Positions 16,649 through 25,528 are shown, counted from the stretch's first letter. The stretch is DNA of 64,000 nucleotides from Metabacillus arenae (GCF_014773385.1 NZ_JACXAI010000024.1:1-64000), one strand, 5' to 3'. The notes: generated from the sequence alone by a model not told the origin. Program-made: numbers and translations.

Positions 16649-17032
16649 TTAATAATGGCTATTTCGAATAGAATCTTTTGCGAATTTAAGTAACCCTTCG
16701 ATTTTATTGGAGTAAGTTTCAGCTAACTGATTATTGCCTGAAACTAAGGCTTCACGTCTTTTAGTATTGTAGAGATTCATTAATTTCACCTGAACCTCCC
16801 GAGGGCATTCTTCGCTCTCAAATGCTTCCTCCAAATATATAAGGGCTTGGTCACTCTTTCCGAGCTCCAAATATAAAGAGCCTGCCTCTAAGAGTAATTC
16901 AGCTTTTCTTTCGTGGTTTAAAACTTTTTCAAGCTCTGTCAATTTTTGTTGAATGATTTCTGGTAATTTTGATTCTTCAGAATGACTACTTTTAGAATCA
17001 GATTTTTCTTTACCAAACCACTTTTTAAACAC
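16649..17032 (-). CDS. small TPR-type helical protein
   Basis: A 127-residue protein. The basic/serine-rich N-terminus (KKWFGKEKSDSKSSHSEES) is followed by helical repeats of TPR character, for example LLEAGSLYLELGKSDQALIYLEEAFE. The GTG start lies 6 nt after AAGGAGGT. There is no signal peptide or membrane segment. Its placement inside a sugar PTS operon, between EIIC and the aldolase, is unusual. It may scaffold or regulate an enzyme of the pathway; no function is known to me. Confidence 0.6.
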   Translation of the reverse strand: MFKKWFGKEKSDSKSSHSEESKLPEIIQQKLTELEKVLNHERKAELLLEAGSLYLELGKSDQALIYLEEAFESEECPREVQVKLMNLYNTKRREALVSGNNQLAETYSNKIEGLLKFAKDSIRNSHY

Positions 17033-17060
17033 CGTTATACCTCCTTACATCAACTGATGC

Positions 17061-18326
17061 TTATTGGAACATTTGAAGAAATTTCCCGAGTAAAAGTCCT
17101 GCAGTAATAACGTCAGAATCGCTGAAGGTTACATTTTCAAAGCCAAATGACCCGAGAAGTGGGAGCAGTAATGCCGGGAGCAGAGTGATAAATAAACCGT
17201 GAATGATTCCTCCAAATATGACCCCTTTAATACCACCAATCGCATTCCCAAAGATTCCTGCAGTACCTCCCGCAAAGAAATTGGTCAGCATTCCAGGCAG
17301 AATCATCGCCAAGCCAAAAACCGGGAATAAAAACATTCCAATGACAGCTCCGATCGTTGTAAAAATAAATCCAAGTACGACAGCATTTGGTGCATAGGGG
17401 AATAAGACAGGACAATCAAGAGCCGGAACCGCTTTAGGGACGATCTTAAGGGCAATTCCTCTGAAAGCAGGGACTATTTCTGCAAGAAGAAGTCGGACCC
17501 CAGATAAGAGAACATAGACACCTACAACAAATTGAATGGCCTGCATAAATGAATAGACAAGATAATTTGTAGTTCCTGCAAACTCTTTCACAACCTCTGG
17601 ACCAGCTGCAATGGCTGGAATTAAGTAGATTGGAATCATGACAACCATCATGGATAAATATGTGTCTTGTAAAAAAGATAATCCTTTAGGAAGTGAGATA
17701 TCCTCTGTACTTTTCTTGGGATTTCCAACTACTTTTGCCACACCTGCTTGAACTAGATAGCCAAGTGTACAATAATGCCCTAGTGCAATATCATTTGAAC
17801 CGGTTATTTTTCTTACAATCGGCTGAGCTATTGCAGGCATAAATACAGCCATTAAACCGCCAATAATACCTCCAGTTAAAATAAGGGTAACGCCTCGCAG
17901 TCCTCCCATATATCCGATAACTGAACAAATGGTTGCCATCCAAAGTGATGCTTGGCCGGTTAGGAAAATGTATTTATACTTTGTAAAACGGGCGATTAAA
18001 ACGTTGATAACGAAAGCCAAAACCATAATAAGAGCTGTTTCTCTGCCAAGCGTTTGTTGAGCAATACCAGCAATCGCCCCTACATCAGTTACGACGCCTC
18101 GCATTTGAAACCCAGTCTGGAAAATCTCTCCCAAGAAATTCAATGTGCCTACGATAATTTCGGCTCCAGCAATGATGATCAGAAATCCTAGAAGAGTTTT
18201 AAGTGTTCCGGAAATCACCTGTCCAGCTGGTTTCTTTAGTGCTATTAAGCCGATCATTGCTATCAAAGACACCAATATGGAAGCTTGGCCTAAAATATCA
18301 TTAACGATGAATTTTAAAATCTCCAT
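17061..18326 (-). CDS. PTS EIIC component, ascorbate (UlaA/SgaT) family
   Basis: A 421-residue membrane protein with 10-11 hydrophobic segments, of the PTS ascorbate-galactitol-type IIC superfamily. Segments such as IMIGLIALKKPAGQVISGTLKT, NVLIARFTKYKYIFLTGQ and PALDCPVLFPYAPNAV are UlaA-like. It translocates and permits phosphorylation of a sugar or sugar acid. It follows its EIIB gene by 24 nt. No ascorbate enzymes (UlaD/E/F/G) are in this operon; a kinase and a bisphosphate aldolase are there instead, so the substrate is probably a ketose or polyol rather than ascorbate. Confidence 0.88.
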   Translation of the reverse strand: MEILKFIVNDILGQASILVSLIAMIGLIALKKPAGQVISGTLKTLLGFLIIIAGAEIIVGTLNFLGEIFQTGFQMRGVVTDVGAIAGIAQQTLGRETALIMVLAFVINVLIARFTKYKYIFLTGQASLWMATICSVIGYMGGLRGVTLILTGGIIGGLMAVFMPAIAQPIVRKITGSNDIALGHYCTLGYLVQAGVAKVVGNPKKSTEDISLPKGLSFLQDTYLSMMVVMIPIYLIPAIAAGPEVVKEFAGTTNYLVYSFMQAIQFVVGVYVLLSGVRLLLAEIVPAFRGIALKIVPKAVPALDCPVLFPYAPNAVVLGFIFTTIGAVIGMFLFPVFGLAMILPGMLTNFFAGGTAGIFGNAIGGIKGVIFGGIIHGLFITLLPALLLPLLGSFGFENVTFSDSDVITAGLLLGKFLQMFQ

Positions 18327-18350
18327 GTCTTCAACCCCCTTCTGTTTTTC

Positions 18351-18650
18351 TTAGGAAAGCACACCCATTTCTTTTAATATTGGAGCTAATTTCTCTTTAA
18401 TTTCCTGCTTATCTACCATTCTTTTTAAATAAATCATTCTGGACTTTATGTCATAGTGGTTAAACTGAGATTCAAAATTTGCTCCAGTAATAATAATGTC
18501 TGATTTTTCCGAAGCTGCAGAAGAAATATCACAGTGACCTAATTCAGCTGAAACATTGAGATCATTCAAGACAGCTTCAACACTCATTTCACAAGCAAAG
18601 CTGCTTCCAAGGCCAGCACCGCATACCATTAAAATTTTTGTTTTTTTCAT
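18351..18650 (-). CDS. PTS EIIB component
   Basis: A 99-residue EIIB of the lactose/ascorbate-galactitol fold. The phosphorylatable Cys10 is in the motif VCGAGLGSSFA. ATG overlaps the TGA of the upstream kinase gene (ATATGA), which implies translational coupling. It would receive phosphate from an EIIA; the only EIIA in this operon is the C-terminal domain of the regulator at 19676. Confidence 0.88.
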   Translation of the reverse strand: MKKTKILMVCGAGLGSSFACEMSVEAVLNDLNVSAELGHCDISSAASEKSDIIITGANFESQFNHYDIKSRMIYLKRMVDKQEIKEKLAPILKEMGVLS

Positions 18651-19663
18651 ATATGAACATCTCCAATCAACATGTTTTTTCTAAAGGCAATTTGCAACAA
18701 CTCAGCATTTAATTGTTTTTTTCTTTCGGTGACGATTTCCAGAGGCTGTAATAAAACTTCTCCATTCTCGACTCCAAGCAAATAATTAAGGTTAGGTCGC
18801 TTTAGATTTTGGAGGGCAAAGCTGCCAAACCTCATGGAAGTCAAATTTTCATGACTTGTTGGATCTCCAGCTCTTTGAGAATACCCGAGCATACTGTACC
18901 TGATCCGTCTGCTGGATTTTTCAGTCAACTGCTTCCCAATCTCAAAACAGATTCCTTGGTCACCAGACTTGTATTCACCCTTCAATCTAACACCCTCAGC
19001 ACATATAATTAGAACGTAGTCTTTTCCGCTGTTAAAAATGTCTTCTATCCTTTGGTGGAGTGCATCGATATCCAGCTTATATTCGGGAAGAATAACTAGA
19101 TCCGCTCCTCCGGACAATGCAGACGCCAATGCCAAATGACCTGAATCAGCTCCGAATACCTCTGCCATAAATACTCTGCCTGGCATATTTGCAGCGGTTT
19201 GATGAAGATCTGATAACACTCGTTGAATAGATGCAACAGCGGTATCATGACCAATCGTATAATCCGTTCCATATAGATCATTATCTATTGTCATCGGAAT
19301 AAGCAGACCGTTTATCCCTTCATCACATAAGAGCTTTAAAGCTTTAGAGGAACCGTTCCCTCCAAATACAATCAATGTATCGATCCCTAACTCTTTTAAT
19401 CTACTAATAATTTTTGATCTGCCTTCTTCTGAATAGGGAAGTTTGCTTCTGCTCGTCTTGAGTACATGTTCTCCCTGAACCACATGCTTATGAAAATCCT
19501 TATCCTTAACCAATATCGGGTCATTCGAAACGATTCCATCAAAACCTTGATTAAACAGATAATAGGAATAGTGTTTTTCATATAGTAATCCGTAAATTGC
19601 TGCATTGATTCCTGATGCATCACCACCGCTTGTGATAATCCCTATGTTTCTTTTTATAATCAT
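18647..19663 (-). CDS. PfkA-like 6-phosphofructokinase homologue with Asn103
   Basis: A 338-residue phosphofructokinase-superfamily protein. TSGGDASGIN (residues 11-20), Arg72, and MTIDNDLYGTDYTIG with Thr125, Asp127 and Asp129 match E. coli PfkA position by position. The GGDGS motif reads GGNGS: Gly104, which marks ATP rather than pyrophosphate use, is kept, but the Mg-ATP ligand Asp103 is Asn. This marks a divergent paralogue. In context it would phosphorylate the ketose 6-phosphate produced by the PTS to the 1,6-bisphosphate for the aldolase. It overlaps the next gene by 4 nt and follows the regulator by 12 nt. Confidence 0.85.
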   Translation of the reverse strand: MIIKRNIGIITSGGDASGINAAIYGLLYEKHYSYYLFNQGFDGIVSNDPILVKDKDFHKHVVQGEHVLKTSRSKLPYSEEGRSKIISRLKELGIDTLIVFGGNGSSKALKLLCDEGINGLLIPMTIDNDLYGTDYTIGHDTAVASIQRVLSDLHQTAANMPGRVFMAEVFGADSGHLALASALSGGADLVILPEYKLDIDALHQRIEDIFNSGKDYVLIICAEGVRLKGEYKSGDQGICFEIGKQLTEKSSRRIRYSMLGYSQRAGDPTSHENLTSMRFGSFALQNLKRPNLNYLLGVENGEVLLQPLEIVTERKKQLNAELLQIAFRKNMLIGDVHI

Positions 19664-19675
19664 TGGTTTTCACCT

Positions 19676-21778
19676 CTATTCAAGTAATTGATCGAGCTCC
19701 TGATAGTTTTTAGCATTTTGCAATTCCTCAAGTGTTTTTTCATTGTTAATAATTTCAACAATCTTAGATAACGCTTTCAAATGTGAGAAATTATCAGTCG
19801 CTGCAAGACATATCACTGTATAAACAGGATCATTGTCAGGATTACCAAAATGAATTGGTTTTTTTAGATTTATTAAACTAATACCTAATTTTTTGACACC
19901 ATTTTCAGGCCGAGCATGGGGAAGGGCGATTCCTGGATGTATCACTACATAAGGTCCCATTGTTTTTACAGAATCTATCATTTCATTGACATAGGAAGGG
20001 TGAACACAACCGTTTTCGACTAAAATGCCTCCTCCGATCATGATTGCATCCTGCCAATTCTTAGCCTCTACTTCAAATCTTGTAAATTCTTCTTGCAATA
20101 GTTCTCCCAACATTGGCTGAACGGCCTCCCTTCTAAAGTTCATTCCATTTTTATAAAAGCAGTTTGATAATTCATTAATAAGTTTTTCCTGTGAAAAAAT
20201 TTTTGAGTTATTGTTAGCAATTTCTAAGACTTCTTTAAAAAAAGTAGTGTGATCCTGAGATGGCCCTGTAAAACTAGGAATATTCTCATAAAGGAATTGT
20301 TCAATTTTTGATAGATCCTGTTTTGTTAAAATTGGTTTAACAACAATGACTGGAATATTTTCAATATGCAATGGAGCAGTTGAAACGATCAAATCAGCTT
20401 GAATATTTTTCATTTCTTCAAGCAAATGAACGGCAGTTGACAGGATAATATCTATATTTTGAAATTTAGAATTTAAAGTTTCTTCAATTAGCTTTGCTGC
20501 ACCAAAACCGTGTCCACACGTGATAGCAATCTTAAACTTACTCATACTTCTCCGCGCTCTCTCCAACGAGGAACAAAAATGAAGAACAATATAACTAATA
20601 TCACTTTCTTGCATTTCGATGCCAATATGCTTTTCAATCAAATGAAGGGCTTTCTTAACATAATTGAACATTTCCGGATAAGTATTCCTAATAAATTGAA
20701 CATTATTTTGATAAGGCTGCACATCATTACGAAGCCTATAAATGGTCGGGCCTAAATGTAAACATAAACTCTTATAAAGTTCCTTATCCTTTGCAAAATG
20801 ATAGGGAGTCCTCTTATCCATTTCTTCAATCAGCTTTAAAACGAGTATTTGGATTTCTGCCCAATTCTCATTCCTGTACTCACGTGGCAAGCTTTCCTTT
20901 GCACCCTTTAAAAAGACAGCAAAATAACAAAGTTCCTCTTCATATAACATAAATTTAAGTGGATTCATCGTTTTGAGAGAGACAAGAACTGAGTATTCCT
21001 TTAACTTTTTTGCTTGATTAAATTCTTGCTTTTGAATAGATATTGTTTTTCCAATACTAATTCTTTTTAATATAAGACCAAGTTGAAGAATTAACTGATT
21101 GAAGCTTTCATCTGAAAATGATCGGTTTAGTTTTCTTTCTGCTTCCTTAATAATAGAAAGGATTGGATGTAGTTGCTCTACATCTATAAGCTCTTTGACT
21201 TTACTGCTAATCCCTCCTTGTATCGACTTGGATATCTGATTGTCATTTAACAAAGCACTTAAATCTAAATAATTCTGAAGTATAGAGGCAATGCATCTTC
21301 TAATGTCTTTTTCATTGCCATCGATCTTTATTCCTTTGCCAGGCTCGGCATGCAATCTAAGCTGAAACGGGGTAAGGTCTTTTTTTATCCTCACGATATC
21401 CTTCTCTATACTGCTTTTGCTGACTTGCAGCAGGTTTTCATAGGTTTGGTACGTTCTCCATGAACTGGCATTAAACATATCAGATAAGATAAATGTGCAG
21501 CGTTCTTCCTGATTTAGGATGTAGTACCCAGGCTTACTCGGCAATAAGACTTGATTCACCCGCCTTAGCTCTTCTCCTGTTAAAGAAAGAGCGATCCCTT
21601 CTTTTCTTTTTCTTCTCAGTTTTTTATGAATCTTATGATCTAGAAATTCATCGATACAGACTAGATCATAACGAATGATTCGTTCTGAAACCTGAAAATT
21701 CTTTGCGATGTCTATAACTTTAACGGGATCCTCTCTTTCTAAAAGAAAGTGGATTATTTGTGAACAGCGCTTATTCAT
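19676..21778 (-). CDS. PRD-containing PTS transcriptional regulator (MtlR/LicR type) with EIIB and EIIA domains
   Basis: A 700-residue activator. Domains in order: HTH_11 and Mga-like HTH (about 1-165), PRD1 (about 195-300), PRD2 (about 305-410, with His341 and His400), EIIB-like domain with Cys421 in TCGHGFGAAK, and EIIA of the mannitol/fructose type (about 570-700) with His621 in GIALPHARP. These sites would be phosphorylated by HPr and the EIIs to sense substrate and glucose. ATG 21778 follows AGAGGTGAG; an in-frame upstream ATG at 21853 has no ribosome site. Because no separate EIIA gene exists in the operon, the EIIA domain may also feed the transporter. Confidence 0.9.
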   Translation of the reverse strand: MNKRCSQIIHFLLEREDPVKVIDIAKNFQVSERIIRYDLVCIDEFLDHKIHKKLRRKRKEGIALSLTGEELRRVNQVLLPSKPGYYILNQEERCTFILSDMFNASSWRTYQTYENLLQVSKSSIEKDIVRIKKDLTPFQLRLHAEPGKGIKIDGNEKDIRRCIASILQNYLDLSALLNDNQISKSIQGGISSKVKELIDVEQLHPILSIIKEAERKLNRSFSDESFNQLILQLGLILKRISIGKTISIQKQEFNQAKKLKEYSVLVSLKTMNPLKFMLYEEELCYFAVFLKGAKESLPREYRNENWAEIQILVLKLIEEMDKRTPYHFAKDKELYKSLCLHLGPTIYRLRNDVQPYQNNVQFIRNTYPEMFNYVKKALHLIEKHIGIEMQESDISYIVLHFCSSLERARRSMSKFKIAITCGHGFGAAKLIEETLNSKFQNIDIILSTAVHLLEEMKNIQADLIVSTAPLHIENIPVIVVKPILTKQDLSKIEQFLYENIPSFTGPSQDHTTFFKEVLEIANNNSKIFSQEKLINELSNCFYKNGMNFRREAVQPMLGELLQEEFTRFEVEAKNWQDAIMIGGGILVENGCVHPSYVNEMIDSVKTMGPYVVIHPGIALPHARPENGVKKLGISLINLKKPIHFGNPDNDPVYTVICLAATDNFSHLKALSKIVEIINNEKTLEELQNAKNYQELDQLLE

Positions 21779-21816
21779 CAGTAACTCACCTCTTATATAT
21801 TCATCATATGGGGGTG

Positions 21817-21830
21817 TGTAAGCGTTAACA
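21817..21830. promoter_or_regulatory. cre site (CcpA) before the PTS operon
   Basis: TGTAAGCGTTAACA fits the consensus TGWNANCGNTNWCA at every position and lies 39 nt upstream of the regulator ATG, so glucose repression of the whole operon through CcpA is likely. Confidence 0.8.
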
Positions 21831-22074
21831 ATCTTATATAATTGCCAGTTCATTTCTGCAAAATTTATGGGGGAATTTCTATATACCAGACCAACAAAAG
21901 AAGCATTAAATAATAGATCTGAAGATTAAATAGGTTCGGACGCTAAGAAAATATTATTTAATTATCTTGTCGTTAAGAACGAGGCTAACCGAAAGGATGG
22001 TGAACAATCAAAAAGAAGTAATTGCCTATTACCTATGGGAGGAGTAAGGCGATTACTTCTTTGAAAATGAATAT

Positions 22075-22764
22075 TCAATAAATAAAAGGAATAAATTTCT
22101 TGGTAACCCTTCTATACTCGGCAAATTGACTTCCGTATTTTTCTGACAAGTACTTATCTAAAATAGGGATGTTATAAAAAGCAAACAAGCAGAACAAAAT
22201 GATCGGTATGCTCATCGCCCAAGGTGTTCTGGTAAATAAGGCCAAAGCTGTTACCCAAACTAGATCTCCAAAGTAATTAATATGCATGGAGTACTTAAAT
22301 AGCCCATTAGTATATAATTTCCCTTCAGTATCTAGGTTCTTTTTCCATTCATTTCGCTGCAGTTCAGAATAGGTGTTAAGAAATGAACCAAATAAGAATA
22401 GAAAAATAGATCCTATATCTAGAAATATTAGAGATTTATTTGTTGTTAGAGAAAAAAGTGAAAAACCAATATAATATAACGAAAAAGCTAAAGGAATGGT
22501 AAAGGCTTCCCCCCACGGCATTTTTCTTTTTAATAGATAAAATAGTGTAATATACATACGTCCATATACAATTAAAAACAAGATAAATAAGATAGTATTT
22601 CGTATAGTATTACTTTCTGAAAACCCCCATCCAATCCATTTATGCAATTGTTGTCCACCCTGAAACAATAAAAGCCACCCGGCTATCATTATAATAATTG
22701 TTTCAAGGAGTAATAAAGTTATTTTTTGGGGTAAGCTTTTTCCTTTGTCTTTATACAAATTCAA
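22075..22764 (-). CDS. isoprenylcysteine methyltransferase/DUF1295-like membrane protein
   Basis: A 229-residue membrane protein with about six to seven hydrophobic segments. The C-terminal pattern SMHINYFGDLVW, then YLSEKYGSQFAEYRR and FIPF, matches the steroid-reductase/ICMT-like fold (HxNYFGE, YGxxYxxYxxxxxxFIP) shared by DUF1295 and PEMT-type enzymes. TTG 22764 is preceded by GGGAGG; an ATG at 22812 is in frame but has no ribosome site. It lies 3' of the PTS operon's promoter region on the same strand. Substrate unknown; lipid or small-molecule methylation or reduction is possible. Confidence 0.75.
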   Translation of the reverse strand: MNLYKDKGKSLPQKITLLLLETIIIMIAGWLLLFQGGQQLHKWIGWGFSESNTIRNTILFILFLIVYGRMYITLFYLLKRKMPWGEAFTIPLAFSLYYIGFSLFSLTTNKSLIFLDIGSIFLFLFGSFLNTYSELQRNEWKKNLDTEGKLYTNGLFKYSMHINYFGDLVWVTALALFTRTPWAMSIPIILFCLFAFYNIPILDKYLSEKYGSQFAEYRRVTKKFIPFIY

Positions 22765-22812
22765 TAAGAATACCTCCCAGAAAAACAGTTGAAATTCTAC
22801 ACACATTCCCAC

Positions 22813-23165
22813 ACCAATTTTATCATAAATTCCTAAAAATGGTTCCTCAACAAACTGGCGATTGTCATCAGGGATGTAGATCGTGGATATATAGATAGGT
22901 GGTTGTGAAGTCTGTTGAAGTAATAATAGAGTAAGTGAGTGTGAATGAAGAAGAGTTGGAGATTAATCGGTAGTGAAGTTAAAGGATGGGACTGGAAAGT
23001 GATAAGATTAAGAGGGAATGGTTGTTTCAAAGACAGCTTCAACTTCATCCTTCTCCACCAAAGGTTAGGCTGAAATGAAAGCTGTCTTACTCAAATAAAA
23101 GTAATACTTTAGACATTTTTACATCATGTACTTATGAAAGAACCCTGTACTAAAATCATAATCTC
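22813..23165. other. 353-bp intergenic region without a supported gene
   Basis: An AT-rich stretch with purine-rich runs. GACAGCTT at 23030-23040 and AAGCTGTC near 23077 could form a hairpin serving as a terminator for the aldolase gene on the left strand or the membrane-protein region. No ribosome site plus coding pattern was seen on either strand. Confidence 0.45.
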
Positions 23166-23831
23166 TTATCTATATATTTTACTTTTCCTAGGCTTATAAA
23201 TAGATTTTTCCCGAAACTCTTGGACAACATGGTCCGGGATTTTTTTTAGTTCAACTCCTGCAGATTTTGCTGTCACGATCATCCTGCATGTCATTTCTAA
23301 TGTCTCGAGCCTCATTATTGCATCTGAAAAGCTATCGTCGAAGAGGATGACACCATGGTTTTTCATGATCATAATGTTAGCACAGGCGGCTTGTTTTTTG
23401 ACAGCATCACCAAGCTCTTTTGTTCCTGGATGGTGGTAGTCTACAAAGGCAACGTTTTCAAGGTAGTACATCGTTTCAATAAATAATTCGGACATAATCC
23501 TTTCCCCGCTGCAGGCTAGCAGAGTTGTATAGAAAGGAGATGAATGTAAGATCACCCTCGCGTCTTTGCGTTCCTGGTAGATCCCTTTATGCATTGGAAC
23601 CTCCTTTGATGGCTTTCGCAAGCCTGACCAGTCACCGCTGTCTATTGTACAAACAGTAAAATCATCTGTTGAGAGATTCCCCATATTCGTCCCCGATGAG
23701 GTAATAAGCATCTGTTTTTCATCGATACGGGCGCTCATATTCCCTGAAGTTCCCCATGCCAATTGATTAACCAGTAAGTATTTTCCAGTCTCACTTAACT
23801 TCTGAGCTAACTCCTGATTCTCTAACACCAT
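23166..23831 (-). CDS. class II aldolase/adducin family protein
   Basis: A 221-residue aldolase of the FucA/AraD/OtnC superfamily. WGTSGNMSAR and SSGTNMG form the phosphate-binding part, Glu77 (SKEVPMH) is the catalytic acid, and H134-H135 PGT and KNHG (H159) follow. Where the family has HxH for zinc, this protein shows H96-S-S98, so one zinc ligand appears to be Ser. ATG 23831 has AAGGTGG 8 nt upstream; it overlaps the kinase gene by 41 nt. With the DUF1537 kinase it resembles OtnC (3-oxo-tetronate 4-phosphate decarboxylase) or a sugar-phosphate aldolase. Confidence 0.85.
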   Translation of the reverse strand: MVLENQELAQKLSETGKYLLVNQLAWGTSGNMSARIDEKQMLITSSGTNMGNLSTDDFTVCTIDSGDWSGLRKPSKEVPMHKGIYQERKDARVILHSSPFYTTLLACSGERIMSELFIETMYYLENVAFVDYHHPGTKELGDAVKKQAACANIMIMKNHGVILFDDSFSDAIMRLETLEMTCRMIVTAKSAGVELKKIPDHVVQEFREKSIYKPRKSKIYR

Positions 23832-25125
23832 TCTCATAACCACCTTCAACCTTATTCATATAATCGATCGCCCTTTGTAAAAGGTCTTCTTTTCCAAAGC
23901 TGCCTGACTTTAAGATGACAAGCATTGGATTGTCATTCAATGAAAGGCATGAACATACTCCCTGATCGATTTCGTCTATTATAAGAATGCCTTCGATCCC
24001 CAGACGTTTGCAAATGGCGTTAGAGGTGTTCCCCCCGCCAATGATTAGCTTTTTCAGTTTTAACTCATTTACTACATTGAAAGTAATATCGGCTAATGCT
24101 TTGGAAACATATTCCGAGCTTTGCACCTTGTCCAGTCCCATATATTTTAAGCCGTTTTTGCGGGTGCTTTGAATTCGATCCGGTGTATAAGGAGAACGCA
24201 GGACTACATTATGTCCTTCATTTAAATATTTCTGGCTTTCCTCCTTTGCCCACTCTATCTCTTGCTGATACCCTTCTTCTGTGAACAAGTTCTCTGTATG
24301 AAGAATCAGATCAACTGCACCTTGGTCAACAATATAGTCGATTTGCTCCTTCATTTGCGGCATTAAGCTTCCGTTTGGTATAAAAACCCCTTTTTCTTGT
24401 TTTAGATCTACACCCTTTAAAAGATCATTCTTTTCTTTATTAGCCCAAAAAGCCGGCAAATAGGAACCGAGTCCCGCACTTCCGCAAAGAATAGGATAAT
24501 GCTGAACCGCTTTTGCAATTACTTCCATGCATTCTCCTGATTCAACATCTAAAATGACATAGTTATACTTATCTTTCATTAATTCAATCTCGGCTTTTAA
24601 TGCTTCTGCTCCCTTTTGAATGATTGAATAATGAATAGAGCCTACTTTTCGACTTGTTTGCTTCTGAAGGATATCGACTAAATGATCCTCTTCCATTGGA
24701 TGAATTGGGTCATTCCGAAATACTGATTCAGAAAGCTTTACCCCATTTACATAATGGATACCATCTTTGGTCGTCCTGCCATTCTCGGGGTAGCCTAAAA
24801 CGACAATAGAAAAATAGATTCCTAATTCATCCTGCATCGCATCAAACTCGGACCCGATATTCCCTCTAAAAACTGAGCAAGTCTTATTGAAGAATGTTGT
24901 ACACCCCAGCTCTTTTAGCTTTCTTGTCGCTTTTTTCACCTTTTGGTAGGCGGTATCCCTGTCATCAAATCGACTATTTGTATCAATAATAAGAACATCG
25001 CTTGAGACCTTATTCAATTTGTCGAGAACCTCATAAGAGTATATCTCTGTTTTGAAATTCCACTTTGAAAACAACAAGCCTATATCACTGGAACCAGTAA
25101 TGTCATCTCCGACTATTCCAAGCAT
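23791..25125 (-). CDS. four-carbon acid sugar kinase family protein (DUF1537)
   Basis: A 444-residue kinase. The N-terminal acid-sugar-binding domain starts with GIVGDDITGSSDIG (GDDxTG signature), and the C-terminal nucleotide-binding domain includes LIIGGGNTSNAICKRLGIEG. Known members (DtnK, LtnK, OtnK, DenK-type) phosphorylate threonate, erythronate derivatives or 3-oxo-tetronates. It is first in an operon with the class II aldolase and is preceded by a sigma-54 promoter (25165-25180). GGGAGGG precedes the ATG. I infer phosphorylation of a C4 (or related) sugar acid taken up by the MatC-like carrier. Confidence 0.9.
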   Translation of the reverse strand: MLGIVGDDITGSSDIGLLFSKWNFKTEIYSYEVLDKLNKVSSDVLIIDTNSRFDDRDTAYQKVKKATRKLKELGCTTFFNKTCSVFRGNIGSEFDAMQDELGIYFSIVVLGYPENGRTTKDGIHYVNGVKLSESVFRNDPIHPMEEDHLVDILQKQTSRKVGSIHYSIIQKGAEALKAEIELMKDKYNYVILDVESGECMEVIAKAVQHYPILCGSAGLGSYLPAFWANKEKNDLLKGVDLKQEKGVFIPNGSLMPQMKEQIDYIVDQGAVDLILHTENLFTEEGYQQEIEWAKEESQKYLNEGHNVVLRSPYTPDRIQSTRKNGLKYMGLDKVQSSEYVSKALADITFNVVNELKLKKLIIGGGNTSNAICKRLGIEGILIIDEIDQGVCSCLSLNDNPMLVILKSGSFGKEDLLQRAIDYMNKVEGGYENGVRESGVSSEVK

Positions 25126-25164
25126 CTATCTTTCCCTCCCAAAAAATGAATTCATATTTATTTA

Positions 25165-25180
25165 TGCAAGTTATATGCCA
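25165..25180 (-). promoter_or_regulatory. sigma-54 promoter of the kinase-aldolase operon
   Basis: On the minus strand TGGCAT-ATAAC-TTGCA fits the -24/-12 consensus TGGCAC-N5-TTGCA with one mismatch and correct spacing, 40 nt upstream of the kinase ATG. Confidence 0.75.
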
Positions 25181-25353
25181 TCTTTAGAACGATGCAAAAG
25201 CTATTGAACTAAATTTTAAAAATCAAACGATTGTCACAACTGGATCATGTAATTCTAAATATTTGCTTGGAGCACCTATTCCTTTTATTTGCCCTTGAAA
25301 ACTCGTATAAACAACCTCTTTAACTCTAGTAAAAATAATTATTGTTTTTTAGT

Positions 25354-25401
25354 GTTGTAGAAATACAACGACATTGCAACAACATACACAACATGTTGCA
25401 A
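25354..25401. promoter_or_regulatory. candidate activator-binding sites shared by two sigma-54 promoters
   Basis: GTTGTA-GAAA-TACAAC (25354-25369) and TTGCAACA (25374-25381) with its inverse TGTTGCAA (25394-25401). They lie about 174 bp from the left sigma-54 promoter and 112 bp from the right one, suitable for an enhancer-binding protein. Similar GTTGCA-N4-TACAAC occurs at 29226-29241. Confidence 0.65.
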
Positions 25402-25513
25402 CAACCCTCTTTGACATTATGTCATTTTACTACTACCAATGATTGTTTCTCCTAAATCTTTATCCTATTAATAAGAGTGATTTTATAACTTAAATAATAA
25501 AACCGATAAATTA

Positions 25514-25528
25514 GGCACGAATTTTGCA
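25514..25528 (+). promoter_or_regulatory. sigma-54 promoter upstream of the MatC-like carrier
   Basis: GGCAC-GAATT-TTGCA has perfect -24/-12 spacing, with TTA just before it where the consensus T of TGGCAC stands. It is 222 nt from the carrier start and 37 nt from a 23-codon ORF. Confidence 0.75.

Noticed and set aside
17061-18326. ascorbate-specific transporter role
   Set aside because: The family name is UlaA-like, but no UlaD/E/F/G-type enzymes accompany it; substrate left open.
21779-21853. 25-codon N-terminal extension of the PRD regulator
   Set aside because: In frame, but its ATG has no ribosome site and it spans the cre site; the ATG at 21778 has AGAGGTGAG.
22833-23048. 71-codon open frame on the minus strand
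   Set aside because: Leu/His/Tyr-rich composition from purine-rich DNA, no ribosome site, no family resemblance.
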